From Candidatus Moranbacteria bacterium UBA2206 (GTDB taxonomy: Bacteria; Patescibacteriota; Minisyncoccia; Moranbacterales; UBA2206): 55,966 nucleotides of DNA. The number at the start of each line of letters is the position of its first letter. Position 1 is the stretch's first letter. Location of the stretch: NCBI GenBank assembly GCA_002328565.1, contig DCUU01000019.1, forward strand, positions 1 through 55,966. The letters run 5' to 3'. Made by a program: the position numbers and the translations under genes. Positions 15,979 through 24,108 of this stretch are shown here, in pieces. The notes beneath the pieces were generated by a model, which was not told the DNA's origin, searched no databases, and saw only the letters and a list, made by a program, of their open reading frames with translations.

Positions 15979-17497
15979 TTTTTTTTAAAGTCTCGGTTAT
16001 TCTTCTTAGGCTTTCATTTTTTCCTAAAACCCAAGCGCATTCAAAGGGTGAAGGTGATTTTTTCTCTCCCGTAAGTGTGGCGCGCAAAGGCCAAAGGAGC
16101 TCCCCCCTCTTTTCTCCTGCAGATTCCATCAGAATTTTTTCCAAATTTTCGCGCGTCCAATTTTCGTCCGTTATATTTTCCAAAACGCTCAAAGATTTTT
16201 CCAGGGATTTTTTCAAGTCTTCGTCATTCATATCTTTCCAGCGCAAAAGTTCTTTGTCAAAATTTGCATCTTTAAAAAAGAACTGATTGCTCTCCCCCAC
16301 TTCTGACAAATTTTGTAAACGATCTTGTTCGATTGACAAAACTTTTTTTAGATAATCTTCTTTCTCCTGCGTGCTATATGTTTCATGCCTGTCTGCCGAT
16401 GAGGCAGGTTTCATGCTCCATGATTTATAAAATTCTTTTTCCTCAAAAAAAGTCAAAGATTTTTGATATAATTCTTCGATGGAAAGTTTTTTGATCCATT
16501 GTGAATTTATCCAATCTAATTTTTTGATGTCAAAAACCGCGCCCGCCTTGTGAACATGAGCCAGATCAAATTTTTCCACCAATTCTTCAAGCGTGAAAAT
16601 TTCTTGCGTTTCTCCTTTTCCCGGATTCCAACCAAGCATTACCACGAAATTAATGATCGCTTCTTTGAGATAGCCTTTTTTGATATAATCCTCCACCGCT
16701 ACATCGCCTTGACGCTTGGAAAGTTTTGACTTATCAGGATTGAGAAGAAGTGGTAAATGAGCAACTTCAGGTACTTGCCAACCAAAATTTTCATATAGTT
16801 GAATATATTTAGGCGTACTGGAAACATATTCTTCACCACGAAAAACATGGGATATTTCCATTAGATGATCATCTACTACGTTGGCAAAATTATAAGTTGG
16901 ATATCCGTCAGATTTCAAAAGTATCTGGTCGTCTAGAAGATCATTTTTTATCTCAACTTTTCCACGAATCAGATCATTAAAAATAGTCGATCCCTCAGTA
17001 TTTATTTTTTGTCGAATAACATATTTTTCTCCTGAATTTATTCTTTTTTCAATTTCATCTTGAGATAATTCAAAGCAATGTCGATCATAAATGGGTGCTT
17101 TTTTTTGCGACAATTGAATTTGACGCATTTCTTCTAATCTTTCTGGCGTGCAAAAACAATAATAAGCTTTTTTATTTTTCACTAATCCCTCGACATATTT
17201 TTTATAAATATCTAGTCTTTTTGATTGTGTGTATGGTCCAAGATTTCCTTTCTCTATAATTTTTCCATCTTCAAAATAAACTCCCTCGCAGTATTCAAAT
17301 CCGGCCCAATTTATAATGCTTATTAATTTTTCTAATGCATCTGCGACTTCTCTTTTTTGGTCAGTGTCCTCGATGCGCAAAATAAAATCACCACTATTTT
17401 TTTTGGCAAAAAGATATCCATATAAAGCCGTTCTAAAATTTCCGATATGCATATACCCCGTCGGCGACGGCGCAAATCTAGTTCTGATTTTATTCAT
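15962..17497 (-). CDS. gltX: Glutamyl-tRNA synthetase
   Basis: A 511-residue class I synthetase charging tRNA-Glu (and tRNA-Gln if, as in most CPR, GatCAB is used). The HIGH motif is in APSPTGYMHIGNFRTALY and the KMSKS motif in DKSKLSKRQGD. LRIEDTDQKREV and VFRGEEYVSSTPK are also typical. Two repeat-derived parts are visible: an in-frame insert around residues 358-373 (phrase MKPASSADRHETYSTQ, DNA 16371-16425), and the C-terminal IHPME read from a palindromic element. The gene should be functional since the core is intact. Confidence 0.96.
   Translation of the reverse strand: MNKIRTRFAPSPTGYMHIGNFRTALYGYLFAKKNSGDFILRIEDTDQKREVADALEKLISIINWAGFEYCEGVYFEDGKIIEKGNLGPYTQSKRLDIYKKYVEGLVKNKKAYYCFCTPERLEEMRQIQLSQKKAPIYDRHCFELSQDEIEKRINSGEKYVIRQKINTEGSTIFNDLIRGKVEIKNDLLDDQILLKSDGYPTYNFANVVDDHLMEISHVFRGEEYVSSTPKYIQLYENFGWQVPEVAHLPLLLNPDKSKLSKRQGDVAVEDYIKKGYLKEAIINFVVMLGWNPGKGETQEIFTLEELVEKFDLAHVHKAGAVFDIKKLDWINSQWIKKLSIEELYQKSLTFFEEKEFYKSWSMKPASSADRHETYSTQEKEDYLKKVLSIEQDRLQNLSEVGESNQFFFKDANFDKELLRWKDMNDEDLKKSLEKSLSVLENITDENWTRENLEKILMESAGEKRGELLWPLRATLTGEKKSPSPFECAWVLGKNESLRRITETLKKIHPME
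16371..16425. repeat. CATGAAAC-type repeat inserted in frame in gltX
   Basis: GTGCTATATGTTTCATG, an inner CTGTCTGCCGATGAGGCAG hairpin, then GTTTCATGCTCCATGA. It matches the repeat at 13541 in its CTATATGTTTCATG part. It is translated as part of GltX without a frameshift. Confidence 0.75.
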
Positions 17498-17498
17498 C

Positions 17499-17546
17499 TT
17501 TACGAATTACTAATTTTATACAAATATACCAATGTACGAATTGTAA
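17499..17546. repeat. TACGAATTACTAAT repeat upstream of gltX
   Basis: TTTACGAATTACTAAT and a second ACGAATTGTAAT, forming an AT-rich imperfect repeat immediately before the gltX start. Related sequences precede fmt, obg, cysS and rfbC. Confidence 0.5.
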
Positions 17547-17551
17547 TAAAA

Positions 17552-18007
17552 TTACTTTATTTTTAAATTAAAATTCTTCTCCATTTTTACATGTGGGATT
17601 CCTACTTCTTCAAATTTTTCTCCTTTTTGCTCGTAGCCTAATTTTTCATAAAAACCCTTGGCATGTTCTTGTGATTCCAATTTAGCTTTTTCTATTCCAT
17701 GTTCTTTTAGGAAATTATGTAAATATTCCATTATTTGATTGCCAATCTTTAGATTTCTGTATTCTTTCAAAACGGCCACCCTTTCTATCTTAGCTGTTTC
17801 CTTTTTTTCATTTAGATATCTTATGCGTGCCGTTCCAGTCGGAACGTTTTCTACATAAACAATAATATGATCAGACACATCATCTTTTCCATCAAAATCT
17901 AATTCAGTATCAATTTTTTGTTCTTCCTGAAAAACTTTTTTTCTTACTTCTTGAGCATCTTTTAATTCTTGGTCTGATTCGACTATTTTTATAATTATCT
18001 CATCCAT
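17552..18007 (-). CDS. GNAT family N-acetyltransferase
   Basis: 151 residues. The acetyl-CoA-binding motif A is in IERVAVLKEYRNLKIGNQIMEYL (pattern V-A-V-x-x-x-x-R-x-x-x-I-G), with the usual late ESQEHAKGFYEKLGYEQKG. The N-terminal part, DAQEVRKKVFQEEQKID, resembles the ElaA/YjcF subgroup. The substrate is unknown. The acceptor may be a small molecule or protein N-terminus. It lies upstream of gltX on the same strand, separated by a repeat. Confidence 0.88.
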   Translation of the reverse strand: MDEIIIKIVESDQELKDAQEVRKKVFQEEQKIDTELDFDGKDDVSDHIIVYVENVPTGTARIRYLNEKKETAKIERVAVLKEYRNLKIGNQIMEYLHNFLKEHGIEKAKLESQEHAKGFYEKLGYEQKGEKFEEVGIPHVKMEKNFNLKIK

Positions 18008-18030
18008 ATAATTGTATAAGTTTTTAACTG

Positions 18031-18471
18031 CTATGCGTTCTCGGTTTCCTTTTCTTCCTTGTCTTTTTTAATTATTCTCCAATGTAGAAGGCAAAGTGGC
18101 AAAGCGACAAGAAGCATAGTAAATGAATCCACATAATTTCTTTGTCGTTCTCTTTTGAAGCAAATATCGCCGGAATTATTTTCTTTCCATCTACTATAAT
18201 CAGCTAACAAATTCGCTATCTGATCTTTTTGATCCTGGGTTGTTAAATCACTGTTTTTTGCATCTTCAACAGATTTAGACATATCGTGGCTATACATCGG
18301 AGGTTCATTGAGACATGGACCATATCCACCTTTCTGTGCTTCTGGAAAAACATAGGCCTTGAGAGTGGTGTTTATGATTCTTCCTGCGCCAACTGCTACA
18401 AAAATAAGGCTGATAAGTGCTGCTATATACAAATAAATTGATCGAACTAATCTTGTTGTTTTTGTTGTCAT
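18031..18471 (-). CDS. Two-helix membrane protein, hypothetical
   Basis: 146 residues: a membrane helix at about 12-35 (SIYLYIAALISLIFVAVGAG), an extracytoplasmic loop of about 80 residues with two Cys that may pair (GPCLNEPP and DICFKRE), a second helix (about 113-131), and a charged Glu/Lys tail. The first part resembles DUF5671-type membrane proteins, which I offer only as a suggestion. The function is unknown. It is flanked by a hairpin repeat upstream and the acetyltransferase downstream. Confidence 0.7.
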   Translation of the reverse strand: MTTKTTRLVRSIYLYIAALISLIFVAVGAGRIINTTLKAYVFPEAQKGGYGPCLNEPPMYSHDMSKSVEDAKNSDLTTQDQKDQIANLLADYSRWKENNSGDICFKRERQRNYVDSFTMLLVALPLCLLHWRIIKKDKEEKETENA

Positions 18472-18482
18472 AGTTATTGTTT

Positions 18483-18573
18483 TGTCATCCCGAATTTACC
18501 GTGCCTCGCCGGCAGGCGGGTTTCGGGATTTGCTTTGCAATTTTTTAGATACTGAAACAAGTTCAGTATGACA
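18483..18573. repeat. Paired-hairpin repeat, TGTCAT family
   Basis: First unit TGTCATCCCGAA ... TTTCGGGATTT with an inner GCCTCGCCGGCAGGC hairpin; second unit AGATACTGAA ... TTCAGTATGACA. The two units have different stems. Confidence 0.85.
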
Positions 18574-18582
18574 ATTTTAATT

Positions 18583-19323
18583 TTATTTGTTAATTGTTAT
18601 TTTTATTGGAAAAAATATTACTGCTTGAAAAATTCTTCGAAGTCTTTCTTTTTTAAATTTCCATTTTTGCGGTTGGAATATTCGCCAGAGCCATTCTAGG
18701 CCAATAAATTGCATAAATTTCGGAGCGCGACGGACTTTTTTAGTGATAAAGTCAAAACTTCCGCCAACTCCCATGGCTAAGCGTATCATATCACATTTTT
18801 GTGAATTTATAAAGAGTTCTTGATTGGGAGCGCCGAAGTTGCAAAAAACGATAGGGCATGAAACATGAAACATAAAACATGAAACATTTTTTTCTAATGT
18901 AATACCTTCTATGGTCAAATCAGGATAAATTTTCAATATAGCTTCTTTTGTTTCTTCAAAAGTGCTTAGGCCGTTCTTATTTACGGCTAAAAAAACAGAA
19001 AGTTTTTGTGTTTGGGCGATTTTCAAAATTTCCAGCATCAAATCTGCGCCAGCCAGTCGGCATTTTAAATTTTTTCCAAATCGCCAAAAAGCCAATTTTA
19101 TCCCAACTCCATCAGCCACATTTAAATCGCAACTATTGAGAATATTTCTAAAATTTAGATTTTTTTGCGCTTCCAGGATAAATTCCGGATTAATGGTGGC
19201 GATCTGATGAAATTTTGGTTCAGTCAAAAAAAATTTGATCTTATCTAAAATTTCAAATCGATCTAAATTGTCAATTCGTACACCTAAAATTTCTTTCTTA
19301 ATATTCTTATTTAATTCTTCCAT
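18583..19323 (-). CDS. WecG/TagA/CpsF family glycosyltransferase
   Basis: 246 residues of the GT26 family, which adds N-acetylmannosamine(uronate)-type sugars to lipid-linked intermediates. ATINPEFILEAQKN, the catalytic Asp region NVADGVGIKLAFWRFG, CRLAGADLMLEIL and FCNFGAPNQELFI are all typical, as is the late MGVGGSFDFITKKVRRAPKF. A repeat-derived insert, VSCFMFHVSC (DNA 18857-18887), interrupts the usual loop before the IVFCNFGAPNQE motif. The start codon lies inside a 30-bp dyad shared with the TrpR-like gene just upstream, so the two may be co-regulated. Confidence 0.92.
   Translation of the reverse strand: MEELNKNIKKEILGVRIDNLDRFEILDKIKFFLTEPKFHQIATINPEFILEAQKNLNFRNILNSCDLNVADGVGIKLAFWRFGKNLKCRLAGADLMLEILKIAQTQKLSVFLAVNKNGLSTFEETKEAILKIYPDLTIEGITLEKNVSCFMFHVSCPIVFCNFGAPNQELFINSQKCDMIRLAMGVGGSFDFITKKVRRAPKFMQFIGLEWLWRIFQPQKWKFKKERLRRIFQAVIFFPIKITINK
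18857..18887. repeat. CATGAAAC repeat inserted in frame in the wecG-like gene
   Basis: GCATGAAACATGAAACATAA-type units read on the minus strand as Cys/Phe/His/Val-rich residues. The position is a loop of the family, so the enzyme may tolerate it. Confidence 0.75.
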
Positions 19324-19343
19324 ATATGGTTGAATGGTAGTGT
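19314..19343. promoter_or_regulatory. 30-bp ACACTACCAT site at the wecG-like start codon
   Basis: Minus strand ACACTACCAT-TCAACCATAT-ATGG; the right arm is cut short because its ATGG is the start codon. It is almost the same as the sites at 19774 and 34122. Candidate operator of the adjacent TrpR-like regulator. Confidence 0.55.
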
Positions 19344-19346
19344 TTA

Positions 19347-19748
19347 TTATTTTAGTAAATTCTTTATAACTCTGTGATGACTATAGCGATCTAAAAGATT
19401 TTCTTTTTCTATTTCTTTATTATTTTTTAAGGGTTTAATTTTCAAGCATTTAGCCAGCCAGCTATTATAATCTTCATCTTCGGAATGTAGCCATCTTTCT
19501 GTTTTGGTTATTGTCTGAAAACTAACTTTTAATTTATTTTTTATAGTTTCATAGCCCTCTCCTTCTATGAGTAATTGCGCGATTTGAATTCTTCTGGCAA
19601 CCATTAAATTCTCACTTGGAGTAAGTAAACCTACAAAAAAATCTACAACTTCTTTTTTTGATTTAAGGTTAGCAATGATATCAAAAAAATTACCAATTAT
19701 TTTATGCCTTTCCTTTGCGTTTATTTCATGAGATTTTACTTTTGCCAT
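19347..19748 (-). CDS. TrpR/YerC-family helix-turn-helix regulator
   Basis: 133 residues from ATG 19748; a TTG at 19787 would add 13 residues and lies in a dyad. The core FVGLLTPSENLMVARRIQIAQLLIEG followed by TIKNKLKVSFQTITKTERWL is the Trp-repressor-fold HTH seen in the YerC/YecD group. The YerC group is distinct from true TrpR and its ligand is unknown. Near-identical 30-bp dyads sit just upstream of this gene and at the start of the next gene (wecG-like), so autoregulation plus control of that gene is a reasonable guess. The C-terminal 35 residues are basic and probably disordered. Confidence 0.85.
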   Translation of the reverse strand: MAKVKSHEINAKERHKIIGNFFDIIANLKSKKEVVDFFVGLLTPSENLMVARRIQIAQLLIEGEGYETIKNKLKVSFQTITKTERWLHSEDEDYNSWLAKCLKIKPLKNNKEIEKENLLDRYSHHRVIKNLLK

Positions 19749-19773
19749 ATTCTTTAAAAAGTTATTAATTATA

Positions 19774-19803
19774 ATATTTCCATTCAACCATATAAGGTAG
19801 TGT
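19774..19803. promoter_or_regulatory. 30-bp dyad upstream of the TrpR-like gene
   Basis: CCAT-TCAACCATAT-AAGGTAGTGT, with a degenerate left arm. It shares 10 spacer bases exactly with the site at 19314. Confidence 0.5.
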
Positions 19804-19855
19804 TAGTCAATTTAGGTTTTTTTATCATCATCATTATTGTTATAAAGATGTAATT

Positions 19856-20398
19856 TTATTTTAGCGGGCAAGAATCAAGAATGGAATAGCGATTTTCCTT
19901 GGAGCTAAATTGGCTTGTCATAATGTCAACACTACTAGCATCAACAGTCAGAGGAAATTTTTCCAAAATTTCAGGTTTGTTTTCTAATGTTTCCCACTTG
20001 TGTTTTCTTATGCGCCCCAATGTGATATGTGGACGAAAAGATTTTTTAGGTGAAGTGGAAATTCCTAATTCTTTTTCAATGGCATTAACTAAATTTTTTA
20101 ATTCTTCGTTTGACTCTCCTGTGAGGGCAATTACTTTAGGTTTGTCAGCAGAGGGAAAGAGCTCAATTTGATCAAGTCTAATGTCAAAAATATCCACATC
20201 CCCGCAAGCTTTTTTGACTTTTTCGCAAATTTCTAGGACAACTTCTTCATCGGTAAAGCCCAAATAGACCAAAGTGATGTGCAAATCAGCTTCTTTCTCC
20301 CATTTCACAGGCAGTTCTTGCCACTTTTGGGTCGTCAAAAACAGTCTTTTCTTGATTTTTGAGGGGATATTAATACTGATAAATATCTTATTTTTCAT
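19856..20398 (-). CDS. thpR: RNA 2',3'-cyclic phosphodiesterase (2'-5' RNA ligase family)
   Basis: 180 residues from ATG 20398; the longer TTG-type frame to 20446 is not needed. The two HxTx catalytic motifs are visible as LHITLVYLG and PHITLGRIRKH, spaced as in the 2H phosphoesterase superfamily. The N-terminus, IFISINIPSKIKKRL, is also typical of the LigT/ThpR group. It probably opens 2',3'-cyclic phosphates on RNA. It is transcribed away from priA with a short shared promoter region. Confidence 0.9.
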   Translation of the reverse strand: MKNKIFISINIPSKIKKRLFLTTQKWQELPVKWEKEADLHITLVYLGFTDEEVVLEICEKVKKACGDVDIFDIRLDQIELFPSADKPKVIALTGESNEELKNLVNAIEKELGISTSPKKSFRPHITLGRIRKHKWETLENKPEILEKFPLTVDASSVDIMTSQFSSKENRYSILDSCPLK

Positions 20399-20453
20399 AT
20401 ATAAAGTGTAGCTTCTTTTAGAAGTTTTAGCAATAAAGTGATACAATTAAGTT

Positions 20454-22502
20454 ATGATGAATAAAAAGCAGAAGTTTATTATCGATATCGTTCCACTGAC
20501 CAAAATTCCCCTGACTAGCCATCAGTCTTTTTCATATTTGTCAGATGCCAAAATTTCAACTGGAACATTGGTCTCTATTCCTCTCTTTCATCGAAGCGTG
20601 GAAGGAATTGTTTTAGGGACGAGGCAGGATTTTGAAAGATTAGGGAATATTGAACTCAAAAAAATTGAGAAAATAATTGCCGAAAATTTTCTCTCTGATA
20701 GTCAAATCGAATTGGCAAAATTTATTTCTGATTATTATGTTTCTCCCTTGGGGGTGGTGATGAAAAATTTTGTACCCAAGCGCGCTAAGGCGCGAAACAT
20801 GAAACATGAAACATGCAACATGAAACAAAAAGAAATAATTTTAACATTTGAACAGAAAAATGCGATTGCGAAAATTTCACTACAAACTAAAAGCTACAAA
20901 CTAGAAGCTAACAGCTATCTTCTTTTCGGTCCGGCTGGATCGGGGAAAACTGAGGTTTATATAAATTCAATTTTAGAGTTAAGAAAAATGAACAGAAATT
21001 TTCAATTTCTAATTATTATCCCAGAAAAAACTTTGACTCCACAGGCTATGGAAAGATATGGTGTATATTTTGAATCGGAAGAAATCGTTGTTCTTTCAAG
21101 TAATATTTCCAAAGGCCAATTTTATTCCAATTGGAAAAAAATTCAATCTGGCGAGGCAAAAATTATTCTTGGCACTCGAATGGCAGTTTTTGCACCTTTC
21201 AAAAAACTAGGGCTAATCGTAATTGATGAAGAGCAGGATATGTCTTTTAAGCAGTGGGATATGAATCCGCGTTATGACGCTCGAACGGTAGCAGAAAAAT
21301 TAACTGAGATTCATGAGTGTAAAATCGTTCGCGGTTCAGCTACACCATCGATAGAGTCATACTGGCGGGCTATAAAAAAAGATCTGCAACTTTTGGTGTT
21401 GCCGAGATTACACTTAGAAGTAGAAGGTATAAAGTATAAAGTAGAAGGCGAAGAAAAAAAACCGCTTACTACTAACTACCTACTACCTACTACATCTATT
21501 GTCGATATGAAAAAAGAACGCTGGACCCGAAACTATACTTGCATATCAAGAAAACTAAAAGGTGAAATTGAATATGCGCTAAAAAATAAACAGCAATCAA
21601 TTTTGTTCATCAATCGCCAAGGAATGAGCAGTTTTTCAATTTGTGAAGCGTGTAAGGCAGTGCTCAAGTGTCCTAATTGTGAGCGGGCGCTAGTATATGA
21701 AAAAGGCGGATTCTACAAATGTAATCATTGTAATTATAAGACGAGTATTTTTCCAAAATGTGAAAAATGTGGCGGGATAAGTTTCAAAAATGTAGGATTA
21801 GGAACGCAAAAAGTGGAAAAAGAAATTTTGAGTTTGTTTCCTTCGGCCAAAATAATTGTGGCTGACACAGCCTCTTCAAAAGAACTAAATTTTCATGAAA
21901 AAATTTATGGCGCTTTTTCCAAAGGTGAGGCGGATATTCTCATTGGAACGCAGATGATTTCCAAGGGTTGGGATTTGCCTCGTGTGTCATTGGTTGGTAT
22001 AATAGATGCAGATAATCTTTTGTCATTTCCTGATTTTTCGGCTGAAGAAAAGGCCTTTCAAATAATTTCTCAGCTTGCTGGCAGAGTGAATCGCCCTGGC
22101 GCGCTTTTTCCTGGAGCGGTAGTTATCCAAACATATCAACCGGAAAACAAAATTATCCAATTAGCCGGAGAAAATAATTTTCAAAGTTTTTTTCAAAAGA
22201 TAATCGAAGAAAGAAAAGCTTTGAATTTTCCGCCTTATGGGAAAATTGTGAAATTAGTTTTTCAGGATTATGATTTTGAAAAAGTGGAAAAAGAAAGTTT
22301 GGCAGTTTTTGAGATATTAGAATTGATAAGTGGAATTAAAATATCCGAACCACACATTCCCCTGCTCTCAAAAATCAGAGGGCGCTGGCGAAAGCAAATA
22401 ATCATTAAATTTAAAAATAAAATTCCAATTGAATTAGAAAAAGAAATTAGAAAGCTCAACTCGGGTTGGATAATCGATCGAGATCCAATATCTATCATTT
22501 GA
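20454..22502 (+). CDS. priA: Primosomal helicase PriA
   Basis: 682 residues, a 3'-5' helicase that restarts replication forks. Walker A is in FGPAGSGKTEVYI, Walker B in LIVIDEEQDMSFKQWD, and GTRMAVFAPF and GSATPSIESYW follow. The eight zinc Cys are in CEACKAVLKCPNC and CNHCNYKTSIFPKCEKC. QLAGRVNRPG is motif VI. Three repeat-derived, in-frame inserts are visible: about residues 114-124 (CATGAAAC type), about 143-155 (AAGCTA type), and about 321-347 (GTAGAAGGTATAAAGTA type). All lie outside the catalytic motifs. The gene ends with TGA. Confidence 0.95.
   Translation: MMNKKQKFIIDIVPLTKIPLTSHQSFSYLSDAKISTGTLVSIPLFHRSVEGIVLGTRQDFERLGNIELKKIEKIIAENFLSDSQIELAKFISDYYVSPLGVVMKNFVPKRAKARNMKHETCNMKQKEIILTFEQKNAIAKISLQTKSYKLEANSYLLFGPAGSGKTEVYINSILELRKMNRNFQFLIIIPEKTLTPQAMERYGVYFESEEIVVLSSNISKGQFYSNWKKIQSGEAKIILGTRMAVFAPFKKLGLIVIDEEQDMSFKQWDMNPRYDARTVAEKLTEIHECKIVRGSATPSIESYWRAIKKDLQLLVLPRLHLEVEGIKYKVEGEEKKPLTTNYLLPTTSIVDMKKERWTRNYTCISRKLKGEIEYALKNKQQSILFINRQGMSSFSICEACKAVLKCPNCERALVYEKGGFYKCNHCNYKTSIFPKCEKCGGISFKNVGLGTQKVEKEILSLFPSAKIIVADTASSKELNFHEKIYGAFSKGEADILIGTQMISKGWDLPRVSLVGIIDADNLLSFPDFSAEEKAFQIISQLAGRVNRPGALFPGAVVIQTYQPENKIIQLAGENNFQSFFQKIIEERKALNFPPYGKIVKLVFQDYDFEKVEKESLAVFEILELISGIKISEPHIPLLSKIRGRWRKQIIIKFKNKIPIELEKEIRKLNSGWIIDRDPISII
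20794..20826. repeat. CATGAAAC repeat inside priA
   Basis: Units GAAACATGAAACATG with one CATGCAACATG variant, translated as Arg/Asn/Met/Lys/His-rich residues just before the helicase core. Confidence 0.8.
20881..20919 (+). repeat. AAGCTACAAACTA repeat inside priA
   Basis: Three degenerate units of CTANAAGCTA, read in frame as a Ser/Tyr/Leu-rich stretch immediately before Walker A. Confidence 0.6.
21414..21494. repeat. GTAGAAG / CTACTAC repeats inside priA
   Basis: AGAAGTAGAAGGTATAAAGT-type units followed by ACTACCTACTACCTACTAC. The two halves are roughly complementary. Similar strings occur between genes near 29855 and 40780. Confidence 0.7.
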
Positions 22503-22578
22503 ACATGTTAACATAGTAACATTTTAACAAAAATGCGGATTATTTTTTGTTAATATGTTAAAAAGCTAAAATGATTTT

Positions 22579-23019
22579 ATGATTTTACCTATAATAACCT
22601 ACCCCAATGAAATTCTTCGTCAGAAAGCGAAGAAGATAAAAGAACCAAAAAGTCGAGAAATAAAGGACTTGATTTTGGATATGCTTGAAACTATGGAAGA
22701 TAGTGGTAATGCGTTGGGACTAGCTGCTCCGCAGGTGGGACAATCAGTGCAACTTTGTATTATAAAATTAGATGGAAAAACACATATTCTAATCAACCCA
22801 AAAATTACTCGAAAATCCTGGGGGAAAGAAGTTTGTGAAGAGGGCTGTCTATCTTTCCCAGGAAAATTTATCCCAGTCAAGAGACACAAGAAAGTCACCG
22901 TGAAGGCCCTGGACAGAAAAGGAGAAAAAATTGAAATCAAAGCCGAGGGACTTCTCTCGCGAGCCTTACAACACGAAATCGATCATTTAAATGGAGCGCT
23001 TTTTATAGACAAGAAGTAG
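22579..23019 (+). CDS. def: Peptide deformylase
   Basis: 146 residues, a metal hydrolase removing the formyl group from new proteins. Motif 1 GNALGLAAPQVGQ, motif 2 with the Cys ligand in CEEGCLSFPG, and motif 3 QHEIDHLNGALF with both His ligands and the catalytic Glu are all intact. fmt follows after a repeat-filled gap of about 120 bases, forming the usual def-fmt pair, with priA upstream. Confidence 0.97.
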   Translation: MILPIITYPNEILRQKAKKIKEPKSREIKDLILDMLETMEDSGNALGLAAPQVGQSVQLCIIKLDGKTHILINPKITRKSWGKEVCEEGCLSFPGKFIPVKRHKKVTVKALDRKGEKIEIKAEGLLSRALQHEIDHLNGALFIDKK

Positions 23020-23020
23020 T

Positions 23021-23131
23021 CTTTACTAATTACGAATTGAATACGAATATACTAATTCGTATTGGCATAATTTTATCGATAATTAAGGTTAGTTTAATTC
23101 GTATATTAGTAATAGATTAGTAATTCGTAAA
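23021..23131. repeat. TACGAATTACTAAT-type inverted repeat before fmt
   Basis: CTTTACTAATTACGAATTG on the left and TTAGTAATTCGTAAAG on the right, with ACGAATATACTAATTCGT inside. It fills the def-fmt gap and ends 9 bases before the fmt ATG. Confidence 0.65.
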
Positions 23132-23140
23132 GAAAGAGAT

Positions 23141-24100
23141 ATGGATAATATAATTAACCCCAAGATCATTTTCATGGGGACGCCGGATTTTGCGGCGAAT
23201 ATTTTGCGTGTGATGCTCGAGGAAAAATTTGATATTATTTCAGTTTATACTCAGGGCGACAAAAAAGTTGGAAGAAGTCAATCCTTAGAAAAATCGGCGG
23301 TCAAAAAAATTGCCAAAGATTATGGAATTGAAATTTTTGAACCGAAAAAATTTGATGAAGATGTTGTGCGCGAAATTGAAAATCAAAAACCAGATTTGAT
23401 TGTTGTTTCGGCGTATGGAAAAATTTTACCAAAGGATGTTTTAAATATTCCTAAATATGGCGTGATCAACACTCATCCGTCGAGCTTACCAAAATATCGC
23501 GGAGCCTCACCAATTCAAAACGCCATTTTGAGTGGCGAAAAGAAAACAGCAGCAACTATTATGAATCTTACAGAAAAAGTTGATGCGGGTGATATTTTGA
23601 AACAAGAGGAAGTTGAAATTGGAGATTACGAAAATTATCCGGAACTCTCTCAAAGACTTTCAGAAATTTCCGCGAGGATTCTTGTGGAAACAATTCCCCT
23701 TTTGACGGCAGGAAAGATAGAACCAAAAAAGCAAAATGAAAATGAGGCTACTTTTTGTCAGTTGATCAAAAAAGAAGACGGAAAAATTAATTGGGAAGAA
23801 AAGGCGAAAGATATCTATAATCGTTTCAGAGCATTCTGTGTTTGGCCTGGAATATTTACCTATTTCGAAAAGGATAATCGAAGTCTACGGTTAAAATTAA
23901 ATAAGGTTAGTTTAGATGAAAATTCGAAAGAAAATAATTTTGAAAATGGAAAAGTTTTCGAAGAAAATGATGTGGTAAAAGTCAAAACTGGCAATGGCAA
24001 CATAATTTTAGAAGAAGTTCAGTTGGAAGGAAAAAACAAAATGAAAGCAACGGATTTTGTTCGCGGATATGCAAACTTTCTCGGAAGCGTGTTAAAATAA
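23141..24100 (+). CDS. fmt: Methionyl-tRNA formyltransferase
   Basis: 319 residues; formylates initiator Met-tRNA using 10-formyl-tetrahydrofolate. IIFMGTPDFAANILRVML is the start. The catalytic block is complete: Asn and His in GVINTHPSSLPKYRGASPIQ (the NxHxSLLP-type motif) and Asp in TEKVDAGDIL. The C-terminal OB domain with CVWPGIFTYF is present. It forms a functional pair with def upstream. Confidence 0.96.
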   Translation: MDNIINPKIIFMGTPDFAANILRVMLEEKFDIISVYTQGDKKVGRSQSLEKSAVKKIAKDYGIEIFEPKKFDEDVVREIENQKPDLIVVSAYGKILPKDVLNIPKYGVINTHPSSLPKYRGASPIQNAILSGEKKTAATIMNLTEKVDAGDILKQEEVEIGDYENYPELSQRLSEISARILVETIPLLTAGKIEPKKQNENEATFCQLIKKEDGKINWEEKAKDIYNRFRAFCVWPGIFTYFEKDNRSLRLKLNKVSLDENSKENNFENGKVFEENDVVKVKTGNGNIILEEVQLEGKNKMKATDFVRGYANFLGSVLK

Positions 24101-24108
24101 AATAAGAG

